This document shows, in pieces, positions 1 to 5,490 of a stretch of 12,581 nucleotides of DNA. The translations under genes and the position numbers were made by a program. Every line of letters begins with the position of its first letter. The stretch's first letter is position 1. The notes beneath the pieces were generated by a model, which was not told the origin of the DNA, ran no database searches, and was given only the letters and a program-made list of their open reading frames with translations. The DNA comes from an uncultured Bacteroidia bacterium (GTDB lineage: Bacteria; Bacteroidota; Bacteroidia; Bacteroidales; CAJPTX01). Location of the stretch: NCBI GenBank assembly GCA_938040915.1, contig CALHZE010000208.1, forward strand, positions 1 to 12,581. The letters are read 5' to 3'.

Positions 1-474
1 AAATATGTACTCAAACAACAGCCCGATGTATGGGTTATTTTTGAGCTGGCAACCTTTGGGACGCTCTCAAAGATATACAAGAACCTTAACCATCAACTAC
101 CCGAAAAGGCTAGAATTGCCAATGAATTTGGGCTCAATCTGCACAATGAATTATCAAGTTGGTTGGAAGCTATTTCTTATTTGAGAAATAGCGTTGCGCA
201 TCATTCGAGAATATGGGGCAGGAATATGGTGAAACGTCCAATGAACATCAAGAATCCAAAAGGGATTTGGTTGCGAAATCCTCTTCAAGAAGCTGCAGAG
301 AAGAAACCATATTTTGTGATTACGGCAATGCTTTATTTGTGTGAGGCTATTGGTGCTGGAAATAGTTACAAGAAAAAGGTTATCGCTTTGGTGAAAGAGC
401 ATCCGCAGATACCCATTTATAGATTAGGATTTCTTGACAAATGGGATGAAGAACCTATTTGGAAAGAGAAGTAA
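1..474 (+). CDS. Abi_2-family (AbiD/AbiF-like) abortive infection protein, C-terminal part; 5' end outside window
   Basis: Frame 1 is open from the first base to a TAA at 472-474, giving 157 residues of a protein that starts left of the window; the first in-frame TTG at 163 is not a credible start because similar coding continues upstream. The visible part carries the Abi_2 hallmark LRNSVAHHSRIWGRN at residues 61-75 of the fragment. It includes an R-x4-H motif (R62, H67), the putative catalytic signature of HEPN-type ribonucleases. Family knowledge: Abi_2/AbiD/AbiF proteins cause abortive infection of phage-infected cells, probably by RNA cleavage. The tail GFLDKWDEEPIWKEK also resembles the end of these proteins. 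The gene is visibly more AT-rich than the rest of the window, which suggests acquisition by transfer. Its partners, if any, would lie upstream. The family call is from motif recall; phage defence is an inference. Confidence 0.72.
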   Translation, partial: KYVLKQQPDVWVIFELATFGTLSKIYKNLNHQLPEKARIANEFGLNLHNELSSWLEAISYLRNSVAHHSRIWGRNMVKRPMNIKNPKGIWLRNPLQEAAEKKPYFVITAMLYLCEAIGAGNSYKKKVIALVKEHPQIPIYRLGFLDKWDEEPIWKEK

Positions 475-591
475 GCACGGTGGAAGTATCCAAGAATGAG
501 GAAATTTTATACCATTTCCCCCCCTGAAAAAATGACTTTAAAGATACTGTTCTAAGAGTACGTCCGCCGTTAATCGCATGTCGTGACGTCT
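475..591. other. Convergent intergenic spacer between abi gene and trkH
   Basis: This is the gap between two convergent genes. It holds a short stem (GGAAAT 500-505 / ATTTCC 514-519, 8-nt loop) followed by a run of seven C and six A, without the U-tract expected of an intrinsic terminator. On the minus strand, just after the trkH stop, an imperfect 10-bp stem with two single-base bulges can be drawn between about 554-565 and 586-595, again with no U-run. Neither is convincing as a terminator. AT-rich sequence of the abi side gives way here to GC-richer sequence, so the junction of acquired and core DNA may lie in this spacer. Confidence 0.4.
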
Positions 592-2064
592 CTACTTCCA
601 GCTCGAGGGGAAGAAGATAAGCAACAAGCCGAAGATTTCTAGACGCCCGAGGAGCATCAGAAGCGTCGAAATCACGCGCCCTAAGTGCGAAAGGAAGGAA
701 TAGGAAGCAAACGAACTGAGCGTACCTACCGCTGGCCCGATGTTGCTTATCATCGTGAGGGCAGTCGTGAAACTCTCCTCCAGCGAATCAAAACTAAGGG
801 AGAAGTAGACCATAGCCAACAAGATAAGACTCAGGTGCAAGACGAAGTAAATAATTGCATTCTGAGCTATCTGGTTCTCTATGTGCAACGACCCCACGTG
901 GATCGGGATGACCGCCTGCGGATGACGCTGCTTCAAAAAGACAGAGCGTACCGTAGCACCAATAATCGCAATGCGGTCTATCTTCATCCCCCCCGCCGTC
1001 GAGCCTGAACAGCCCCCCGAGAAGGATAAGAGTATCAGAATTAGGGAAGTAAAGATGGGCCAACCGAGCGACTCGCCTGCCGCAAGACCCGTGGTCGAAA
1101 CTATCGTCGTTACCTGAAATGCCGCCTTACGGAGCGCCTCTAGCCCCCCCATACCATACTGCAGGGTGAGCGAAAGGAAAATGAGGAAAGTAGCCCCCAG
1201 TACGACGCCTGTAAATAGCCGTACGATAGGCGAACGAAAGACCGCCCGCCAACGACCCGTAAAGAACCCCGTAAAAAGCCCAAATAAAAGCCCAAAATGA
1301 AGGCTTGAGACAAACATCCCTAGGGTGAGTATCCACTCCGCTGTGGGGTTGTTATACGCTGCTATGCTAAGGTTCTTTACCGCAAACCCCCCCGTTGCCA
1401 CGGTCGACATCGCTAGGTTGACTGCGTCAAAGGTGGGGATCTTGACCCACACGAGCCCCGCAGTGAGGAAAACGATGATGCTGAGGTAGGTCGTTGCCAT
1501 GACACGCAACATCTTCTTGCTGCGGTATTTAAAGTCGTTGCGCGAGAGGGAGGAAACCTCGTTGCGCGAAAGGGTCATTTGGGCGCTCCCCATCCCTGGT
1601 AAGACGACCAAGGTGAAGACGACCACCCCCATCCCCCCAAACAGATGGGTAAACGAGCGCCACAACAGTAGACTCGGGGGGAGCGCCTCGACGTCGTCAA
1701 GGATGGTCGCCCCCGTGGTCGTGAAGCCCGAAACCGACTCAAACCAAGCCGCCGAAAGGTTAAACTCGCCACCCCAGAGTACGTAGGGGATCATCCCAAA
1801 GAAGCAGGCCGCGAGCCAGCTGAAGACCACAATCGCATAACCCTCGCGGCTCGAAATGGAGGGCTCGGCTTTGACAAAGACGAAAGGGAAGACCCCCACG
1901 AGCGTGGTAATGAGCATGCTAAAGAGCAGGGGGATGCGCCCCGAGTCGTTGTACACGAGTGCGACCACGAGGCTCATGAACATGAAAAAGGCTGTCACTA
2001 AGACAATCAACCCCACGTAACGAAGCACCACGTGAGGACGAAAAGTGTAAATGCCGCCGCGCAT
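592..2064 (-). CDS. trkH: TrkH/KtrB-family potassium uptake protein (integral membrane subunit)
   Basis: This 490-residue polytopic membrane protein is the K+-translocating subunit of a Trk/Ktr uptake system in the inner membrane. All four selectivity-filter P-loops of the TrkH/KtrB superfamily can be read: SGFTTTGAT (112-120), TVATGGFA (221-228), VSTTGLA (322-328) and NIGPAVG (441-447). The family block SFSGGCSGSTAGGMKIDR (347-364) and the C-terminal LLGRLEIF (471-478) are also present. Length matches TrkH (about 480-490). It lies 18 bp downstream of the HAMP-domain gene on the same strand, so the two are probably one transcript started from the divergent promoter near 2955. No trkA/ktrA cytosolic gating subunit is in the window; one would be expected elsewhere on the genome. 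The gene contains several runs of six or seven G (coding strand), mostly from adjacent Gly GGG codons. Distinguishing TrkH from KtrB is a naming choice; the K+ transporter family itself is secure. Confidence 0.93.
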   Translation of the reverse strand: MRGGIYTFRPHVVLRYVGLIVLVTAFFMFMSLVVALVYNDSGRIPLLFSMLITTLVGVFPFVFVKAEPSISSREGYAIVVFSWLAACFFGMIPYVLWGGEFNLSAAWFESVSGFTTTGATILDDVEALPPSLLLWRSFTHLFGGMGVVVFTLVVLPGMGSAQMTLSRNEVSSLSRNDFKYRSKKMLRVMATTYLSIIVFLTAGLVWVKIPTFDAVNLAMSTVATGGFAVKNLSIAAYNNPTAEWILTLGMFVSSLHFGLLFGLFTGFFTGRWRAVFRSPIVRLFTGVVLGATFLIFLSLTLQYGMGGLEALRKAAFQVTTIVSTTGLAAGESLGWPIFTSLILILLSFSGGCSGSTAGGMKIDRIAIIGATVRSVFLKQRHPQAVIPIHVGSLHIENQIAQNAIIYFVLHLSLILLAMVYFSLSFDSLEESFTTALTMISNIGPAVGTLSSFASYSFLSHLGRVISTLLMLLGRLEIFGLLLIFFPSSWK

Positions 2065-2082
2065 GGAAAAAACGGATGAGGG

Positions 2083-2931
2083 TTAGTCGTGGGAGAGAGG
2101 AGGTCGGTCTTGCGCCCGATCTTGTGTGCGCTCCTGTATCCGTTCTTGGGTTCGCTCTTGGACGAGCCGGTCGACCGCCCGACGGAGCTCCAAGATCTCG
2201 TCGTCAGAGGAGATGGGCACCGATTGGTAGGTATGGAACTTCTGGTAGCGGCGGATGCTCTCGATGATCTGTTTGATGGGTGCCACGAAGTAGTGGTTGA
2301 CGAGGTAGGAGAACATCAGCATAAAGAGCAAGCCCACGATGATGACAATCACCCCAGGACGCAGAGCGCGGTAGGGGGCGTCTTTAAGAAAGGCGAGGGC
2401 TTGGTAGAGTCCCTTTTCGTTCAATTCGCGTACGCGCGAAAGCTTTTTCAACAGCTCGGGGTAGAGCCCCTCGACAGACTCGTGAAGGGGGGATTGGTGT
2501 CGTTCGTAGAACGCGAGTCGCTCGGTTAGGGCGGCGCAATAGTCTTCGTAGACGGTGTAGAGCGTGTCGAGCGCCTCCCGCTCGTGGGGGTGACGGACGT
2601 TGTCGGAAGCGAGGTCGAAGTTCTGTTCAAATTCCTTCTTGGCGCGTTGGAGTAGGGAGTGCTCGTAGGTAAACTCGTCGCGTGTGGAGTTTTTAGAGAA
2701 CTCGGCGACGCGGTTGAGGTCGCTCAGAGCCAGCTCCATGCTTTGGCAATAGACGACGCTGCGGTAGCTGTCGTCTAGCAGCTTGTTGATGTTTTGCGCG
2801 AGGAGGGCGATCTCGTGGCTCTCTAGAAAGGCGTAGATGATGGAGACGGCGGCGAGAATCACGAATCCGAAGGTGAGTTTGCCGCGAAGCCCCAACCGGA
2901 TACTGGTTTTTAGCAAATTGGGTAACCTCAT
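2083..2931 (-). CDS. Membrane receptor-like protein with four-helix-bundle sensor region and HAMP domain, no output domain
   Basis: This 282-residue protein has the layout of the front half of a sensor kinase or chemoreceptor. A basic N-terminus is followed by TM1 (about 19-37) and a helical, charged extracytoplasmic region (about 38-188) resembling a 4HB_MCP-type sensor. TM2 (about 191-212) leads into a HAMP linker (about 213-258) with the expected proline (VAPIKQI, P218) and the acidic DDEILEL segment. Where a histidine kinase, methyl-accepting or cyclase domain should follow, it ends after a hydrophilic tail, QERTQERIQERTQDRAQDRP (about 258-277), encoded by five imperfect 12-bp repeats. 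I see no H-box, GHKL ATPase or response-regulator gene next to it. The ATG at 2931 sits 23 nt from a TACCTTTG element, supporting that start. It precedes trkH by 18 bp, so a role in sensing for, or assisting, K+ uptake is a reasonable inference but untested. It could equally be a decayed kinase. Confidence 0.8.
   Translation of the reverse strand: MRLPNLLKTSIRLGLRGKLTFGFVILAAVSIIYAFLESHEIALLAQNINKLLDDSYRSVVYCQSMELALSDLNRVAEFSKNSTRDEFTYEHSLLQRAKKEFEQNFDLASDNVRHPHEREALDTLYTVYEDYCAALTERLAFYERHQSPLHESVEGLYPELLKKLSRVRELNEKGLYQALAFLKDAPYRALRPGVIVIIVGLLFMLMFSYLVNHYFVAPIKQIIESIRRYQKFHTYQSVPISSDDEILELRRAVDRLVQERTQERIQERTQDRAQDRPPLSHD
2101..2160 (-). repeat. Five imperfect 12-bp tandem repeats encoding a Q-[ED]-R-x tail
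   Basis: Read on the minus strand, these 60 bases are five consecutive 12-mers, each beginning CA(A/G)GA and coding QERT, QERI, QERT, QDRA, QDRP. The units differ at several positions, mostly third bases and the last codon. The array lies in the last 25 codons of the HAMP-domain gene. Because the unit is a multiple of three, gain or loss of copies would keep the frame. Confidence 0.85.
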
Positions 2932-2954
2932 CGTGTGTCACATGCTGGTTGAGG

Positions 2955-2962
2955 CAAAGGTA
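2955..2962 (-). promoter_or_regulatory. Bacteroidetes -7 element (TACCTTTG) for the HAMP-trkH operon
   Basis: On the minus strand this octamer matches the TAnnTTTG -7 consensus of the Bacteroidetes primary sigma factor. It lies 23 bases upstream of the ATG at 2931, so the leader would be short. I do not see a clear -33 TTG at the usual distance. Confidence 0.6.
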
Positions 2963-2981
2963 GTGAATGCGGGGGTTTTCC

Positions 2982-2989
2982 TACCTTTG
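2982..2989 (+). promoter_or_regulatory. Bacteroidetes -7 element (TACCTTTG) for the lysO operon
   Basis: This octamer is an exact TAnnTTTG match, 20 bases upstream of the ATG at 3010, and is the mirror image of the element at 2955-2962. It is the only candidate promoter seen for the four-gene block to 5410. No convincing -33 motif is visible. Confidence 0.6.
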
Positions 2990-3009
2990 CCTAAAGGTTT
3001 AACGGAGTC

Positions 3010-4023
3010 ATGGTGACAATCATACTGCTGGTATTGATGCTCCTGAGTGGGGCATTTGGGTTCTTGATGCGTAGGAACAAACCGCTTATCTGTCTCGCGG
3101 GGCGGACAATCTCCTACGTGGTCTATGTCCTGCTGTTGGTGATGGGGGTGGTCTTGGGGAAGAATGACGAGCTCTTTGCCAAGCTCCCCAGCGTGGGGTT
3201 ACAGAGCCTCGTGATAACGGTGTTTGCACTAGCGGGGACGATCTTCTTTGCGTGGCTCTTCGGGCGCTATGTGATGCGAGGGCATGACGCCGTCATACGG
3301 ACGCCGCGTGATGCAGCCGCCCAACAAGAGGCGTCCTCTTCTGTAGAGACGCAACGTGATGGGTCGCTATCAGGCGTTGCCGCGGTTTCCGCCCCTCAGG
3401 GCGGGGGTGTGAAGAAGATCCTCGAGAGCCTTTCGTTCCTCGGCATCTTCTTGGTGGGTGTGGTCTTGGGTCACTTCTTTGCAGAGCATGTCGCGTTTGT
3501 GACGAGCGACATTATCGAGTGGTTGCTCTATGCCCTCATGATTTGTGTGGGCACTAGCACGGGGGGCGAGGAGGAGACGCTTCGCTCGTTGCGCGGGATG
3601 GGGGTGCGTCCGCTGCTTTTGCCCATCTTTACCGTGGTGGGGACGGCACTCGGGGTGCTGCTTGCGCTCCCTTTCTTTTCTGATCTTACGCTTAAGGATG
3701 TCCAACTCGTGGGGGCGGGTTATGCTTACTATAGCCTCTCGAGTGTGATCATCGGCGCCGAATATAGCGAGCTTATTGCCGCGGTCGCCCTCGTGTCTAA
3801 TATCATTCGCGAGCTTTCGACCATTATGTTAGCACCGCTTTACGTGCGCCTCGGAGGTTCTTATGCCCCTATCTGCACGGCGGGGGCGACGAGTATGGAC
3901 ACGGTCTTGCCCTTTATCTTGCAGGCTACGTCAAACAAGTATGCGGTTGTGTCGGTTTATCACGGCATCGTGTTGACCTTTTTTGTACCCTTTGCTGTGG
4001 CGTTTGCGTTACTCTTACCGTAA
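3010..4023 (+). CDS. lysO: LysO-family (DUF340) lysine exporter
   Basis: This 337-residue inner-membrane protein resembles LysO/YbjE, which exports L-lysine. Two N-terminal hydrophobic hairpins (about 1-20, 27-50, 63-88) are followed by a hydrophilic stretch (about 91-135), then at least five further membrane segments to residue 336. Family-like blocks are YYSLSSVIIGAEYSEL (240-255), ALVSNIIRELST (260-271) and the AGATSMDTVLPFI signature (291-303). The intramembrane acids E268 and D297 fall in the conserved blocks where, from family knowledge, acidic residues are needed for export. E. coli LysO is about 300 residues; the extra length here is mainly the 91-135 linker, rich in Ala, Ser and Gln. 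The ATG is preceded by CGGAG, two bases away, and sits just after a promoter element. The next gene starts two bases after the stop, so lysO leads an operon. Substrate assignment is by family only. Confidence 0.85.
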   Translation: MVTIILLVLMLLSGAFGFLMRRNKPLICLAGRTISYVVYVLLLVMGVVLGKNDELFAKLPSVGLQSLVITVFALAGTIFFAWLFGRYVMRGHDAVIRTPRDAAAQQEASSSVETQRDGSLSGVAAVSAPQGGGVKKILESLSFLGIFLVGVVLGHFFAEHVAFVTSDIIEWLLYALMICVGTSTGGEEETLRSLRGMGVRPLLLPIFTVVGTALGVLLALPFFSDLTLKDVQLVGAGYAYYSLSSVIIGAEYSELIAAVALVSNIIRELSTIMLAPLYVRLGGSYAPICTAGATSMDTVLPFILQATSNKYAVVSVYHGIVLTFFVPFAVAFALLLP

Positions 4024-4025
4024 CG

Positions 4026-4358
4026 ATGTGTTGCGAGGGATTTTGGCTCGGTCTGGGGGCGTTTCTCATGGTGGGGCTTTGTCACCCGCTTGTGATCGCG
4101 GTGGAGTACTACTTGGGGCGACGCGTCTGGTGGGTGCTTCTGTTGCTGGGGCTGGGTGCTTTCGCAGCCTCGCTTTGGCTGACAGGGTGGCTCTCGTTGC
4201 TCTTAGGCGTCTTGGGGGCTTGCTTTTCGTGGAGTACCCTCGAGCTCTTCTGGCAACACCAACGTGTGGCACTCGGGAGGGCGCGACGCAATCCGCGGCG
4301 TCCGGCATCCTATTACCAGCTTTCTAGCGAGAACTCTTTTGAGAAAGATGTCGTTTGA
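4026..4358 (+). CDS. DUF4491 family small membrane protein, copy 1
   Basis: This is a 110-residue protein with three hydrophobic segments (about 6-27, 34-54, 56-71) and a basic C-terminus. It carries the pattern I associate with DUF4491: EGxxLG near the start, IAVEYYLGRRVWW (24-36), GLGAFAASLW (42-51), and QHQRVALGRARRNPRR (77-92). No biochemical function is known to me for this family, which is common in Bacteroidetes. It starts two bases after the lysO stop and its last 11 bases overlap the next gene, implying translational coupling. Compared with copy 2 it has an extra tail of about 18 residues after NPRR, part of which is encoded within the overlap, so the tail may be a by-product of the junction. 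Confidence 0.82.
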   Translation: MCCEGFWLGLGAFLMVGLCHPLVIAVEYYLGRRVWWVLLLLGLGAFAASLWLTGWLSLLLGVLGACFSWSTLELFWQHQRVALGRARRNPRRPASYYQLSSENSFEKDVV

Positions 4359-4644
4359 AGGGATCGTATTGGGCGGAGCAACTGTGGGGATTATCGCCCT
4401 CTCACGCTGGGCGTGTATCAAAGGCGAATACTACTTCGGTAAACGGCTCTGGGTGGCTTTCTTGATTGTAGGGCTTGGGTGTATCGCGAGCGCCCTGTGG
4501 GTTGACCATCGTCTCCTCTCGGCGGTGTTGAGTATTACGGGCTTTTGCTTGTTGTGGGGGATTGGCGAGATCATCCAGCAAGAGAAGCGTGTGGCGCGTG
4601 GGTGGTTTCCCGCTAACCCGCGGCGAATGAAACCGAAACAATAA
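4348..4644 (+). CDS. DUF4491 family small membrane protein, copy 2
   Basis: This 98-residue protein is a diverged paralogue of the preceding gene. Shared positions include EGxxLG, EYYxGxRxW, GLGxxASxLW, LSxxL, and QxxRVAxGxxxxNPRR. It also has the GWFPANPRR ending (88-96) that I regard as typical of the family. Three hydrophobic segments are visible. I chose ATG 4348 over an in-frame ATG at 4264. The later start aligns exactly with the start of copy 1 (M-x-x-EG), while the 28 upstream codons merely read through the end of copy 1 in another frame. It overlaps copy 1 by 11 bases and is followed after 13 bases by mtnN, so it sits in the middle of the operon. Function unknown. Confidence 0.85.
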   Translation: MSFEGIVLGGATVGIIALSRWACIKGEYYFGKRLWVAFLIVGLGCIASALWVDHRLLSAVLSITGFCLLWGIGEIIQQEKRVARGWFPANPRRMKPKQ

Positions 4645-4657
4645 AAACACAATAGCC

Positions 4658-5410
4658 ATGACAGAAAGACGAGTGGCAGGCGAGAAACGCGAATTCCGCG
4701 TATTGTTGTTGGCGGCGATGCCCAAAGAGTATGACCTCATATTGCCGTGGTTGGAACAGCCCCATGCCTTAGCGTCGTTTGACACGACCGCATACGTGGG
4801 CTCGATGGGCGAGGCGGAGTGTCTGCTGGTGATGACGGGGATCGGCAAGGTGAATGCGGCGTTGCGTGCCTACCAGGGGCAGTTGCAGTTTCAGCCCAAC
4901 TTGGTCATCAATGTGGGGGTATGTGGCGCGCTCAACCCAAACTTGAGTCTCGGGAGCACGGTGCTCAGCAATGCGTTTGTTTATCACGACGTATGGTGTG
5001 GTGAGGGCAATCTGTATGGGCAGGTGCAGAACTTACCAGCGGCTTACGAGGTGCCGAGCGACATCTTAGAGACGTTTGTGCGCACGAGTCCAGATCTCCG
5101 TCAGGGGCTTTTCACGAGTGGCGATTTCTTTATGCCAGAGGGGTGGCAACTCGAGCGTCTTTTCGAGCATTTTCCCGAAGCCTGTGCGGTGGATATGGAG
5201 TCGACGGCGATAGCGCAGGTATGTTACCTGCATGGCTTGCCTTACTTTTCGCTACGTGCGGTGAGTGACTGCCCCGTAGAGGCACTGCATGACTCAGGTG
5301 TTCGGGTTGCACGGCAATATGCCGACTTCTGGGACGACCCTCTTCCCGCTTTCCAGCGCATGGAGGCGCAGCTACGTGCCTTCTTTGAGGCGTTTAGAAA
5401 GGAGCGCTAA
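4658..5410 (+). CDS. mtnN: 5'-methylthioadenosine/S-adenosylhomocysteine nucleosidase (MTAN/Pfs family)
   Basis: This 250-residue cytosolic enzyme of the nucleoside phosphorylase superfamily (PNP_UDP_1) is expected to hydrolyse the glycosidic bond of methylthioadenosine and S-adenosylhomocysteine to adenine plus the thioribose or S-ribosylhomocysteine. The key family blocks are visible. AAMPKEYD (19-26) has E24 at the place of E. coli Glu12, and MTGIGKVNAA (59-68) and INVGVCGAL (84-92) follow. SGDFF (154-158) and VDMESTAIAQVC (178-189) come next, E181 corresponding to Glu174. RAVSD (200-204) has D204 corresponding to Asp197. It is slightly longer than E. coli MTAN (about 232) because of a 12-residue N-terminal extension and C-terminal residues. 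VDMES in place of VEMEA is a conservative variant. It is the last gene of the lysO operon. A related nucleoside phosphorylase specificity cannot be excluded, but the catalytic acid pattern favours MTAN. Confidence 0.85.
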   Translation: MTERRVAGEKREFRVLLLAAMPKEYDLILPWLEQPHALASFDTTAYVGSMGEAECLLVMTGIGKVNAALRAYQGQLQFQPNLVINVGVCGALNPNLSLGSTVLSNAFVYHDVWCGEGNLYGQVQNLPAAYEVPSDILETFVRTSPDLRQGLFTSGDFFMPEGWQLERLFEHFPEACAVDMESTAIAQVCYLHGLPYFSLRAVSDCPVEALHDSGVRVARQYADFWDDPLPAFQRMEAQLRAFFEAFRKER

Positions 5411-5458
5411 GGGGGGCTGATAGAGCCTCTCTGGGCTGTACGCCCTTAGCGCCTTTTT
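5404..5458 (+). terminator. Intrinsic terminator of the lysO-mtnN operon, overlapping the mtnN stop
   Basis: GCGCTAAGGG at 5404-5413 pairs perfectly with CCCTTAGCGC at 5443-5452, and the right arm is followed by C and five T (5454-5458). The 29-base loop can form a small inner hairpin (GGCT 5415-5418 / AGCC 5424-5427). The left arm includes the last codon and the TAA stop of mtnN. Confidence 0.75.
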
Positions 5459-5460
5459 CG

Positions 5461-5468
5461 TAACTTTC
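5461..5468 (+). promoter_or_regulatory. Probable -7 element (TAACTTTC) for the AAA-ATPase-like gene
   Basis: The octamer matches TAnnTTTG except for the last base and lies 22 bases before the ATG at 5491, the same spacing as the two divergent promoters. It directly follows the terminator T-run, as expected for a new transcription unit. Confidence 0.45.
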
Positions 5469-5490
5469 GCAAGAAATAGACGATAAAAGA

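Larger units (their letters stand above)
2952..2992. repeat. Perfect 12-bp inverted repeat spanning the divergent promoters
   Basis: AGGCAAAGGTAG at 2952-2963 is the exact reverse complement of CTACCTTTGCCT at 2981-2992, with a 17-base spacer between. Each arm contains a TACCTTTG pointing outward, one toward the HAMP-trkH operon and one toward the lysO operon. As DNA it is a symmetric site that could serve as two mirror-image promoters or as an operator for a dimeric regulator. As RNA it could form a hairpin, but transcription starting from either element would not include the whole repeat. Confidence 0.85.

Noticed and set aside
163..474. Treating the left-edge gene as a complete 103-residue protein starting at TTG 163
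   Set aside because: The frame stays open to base 1 with Abi_2-like sequence, and the R-x4-H motif would be only seven residues from such a start.
500..519. GGAAAT/ATTTCC hairpin as a terminator for the abi gene
   Set aside because: Only a 6-bp AT-rich stem, followed by C and A runs and no T-run.
2101..2160. Tandem repeats as a possible CRISPR-like or direct-repeat array
   Set aside because: There are no spacers. The units are contiguous 12-mers in frame within a coding region.
2089..2529. A 146-codon plus-strand frame opposite the HAMP-domain gene
   Set aside because: The minus strand encodes a coherent TM-sensor-TM-HAMP protein in an operon; this frame has no recognisable protein features and no promoter.
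2083..2931. Annotation as a sensor histidine kinase
   Set aside because: There is no H-box or GHKL ATPase domain; the sequence ends shortly after HAMP.
4264..4347. Upstream extension of DUF4491 copy 2 to an earlier in-frame ATG
   Set aside because: Those 28 codons overlap the C-terminus of copy 1 out of frame. The ATG at 4348 lines up with the start of the paralogue.
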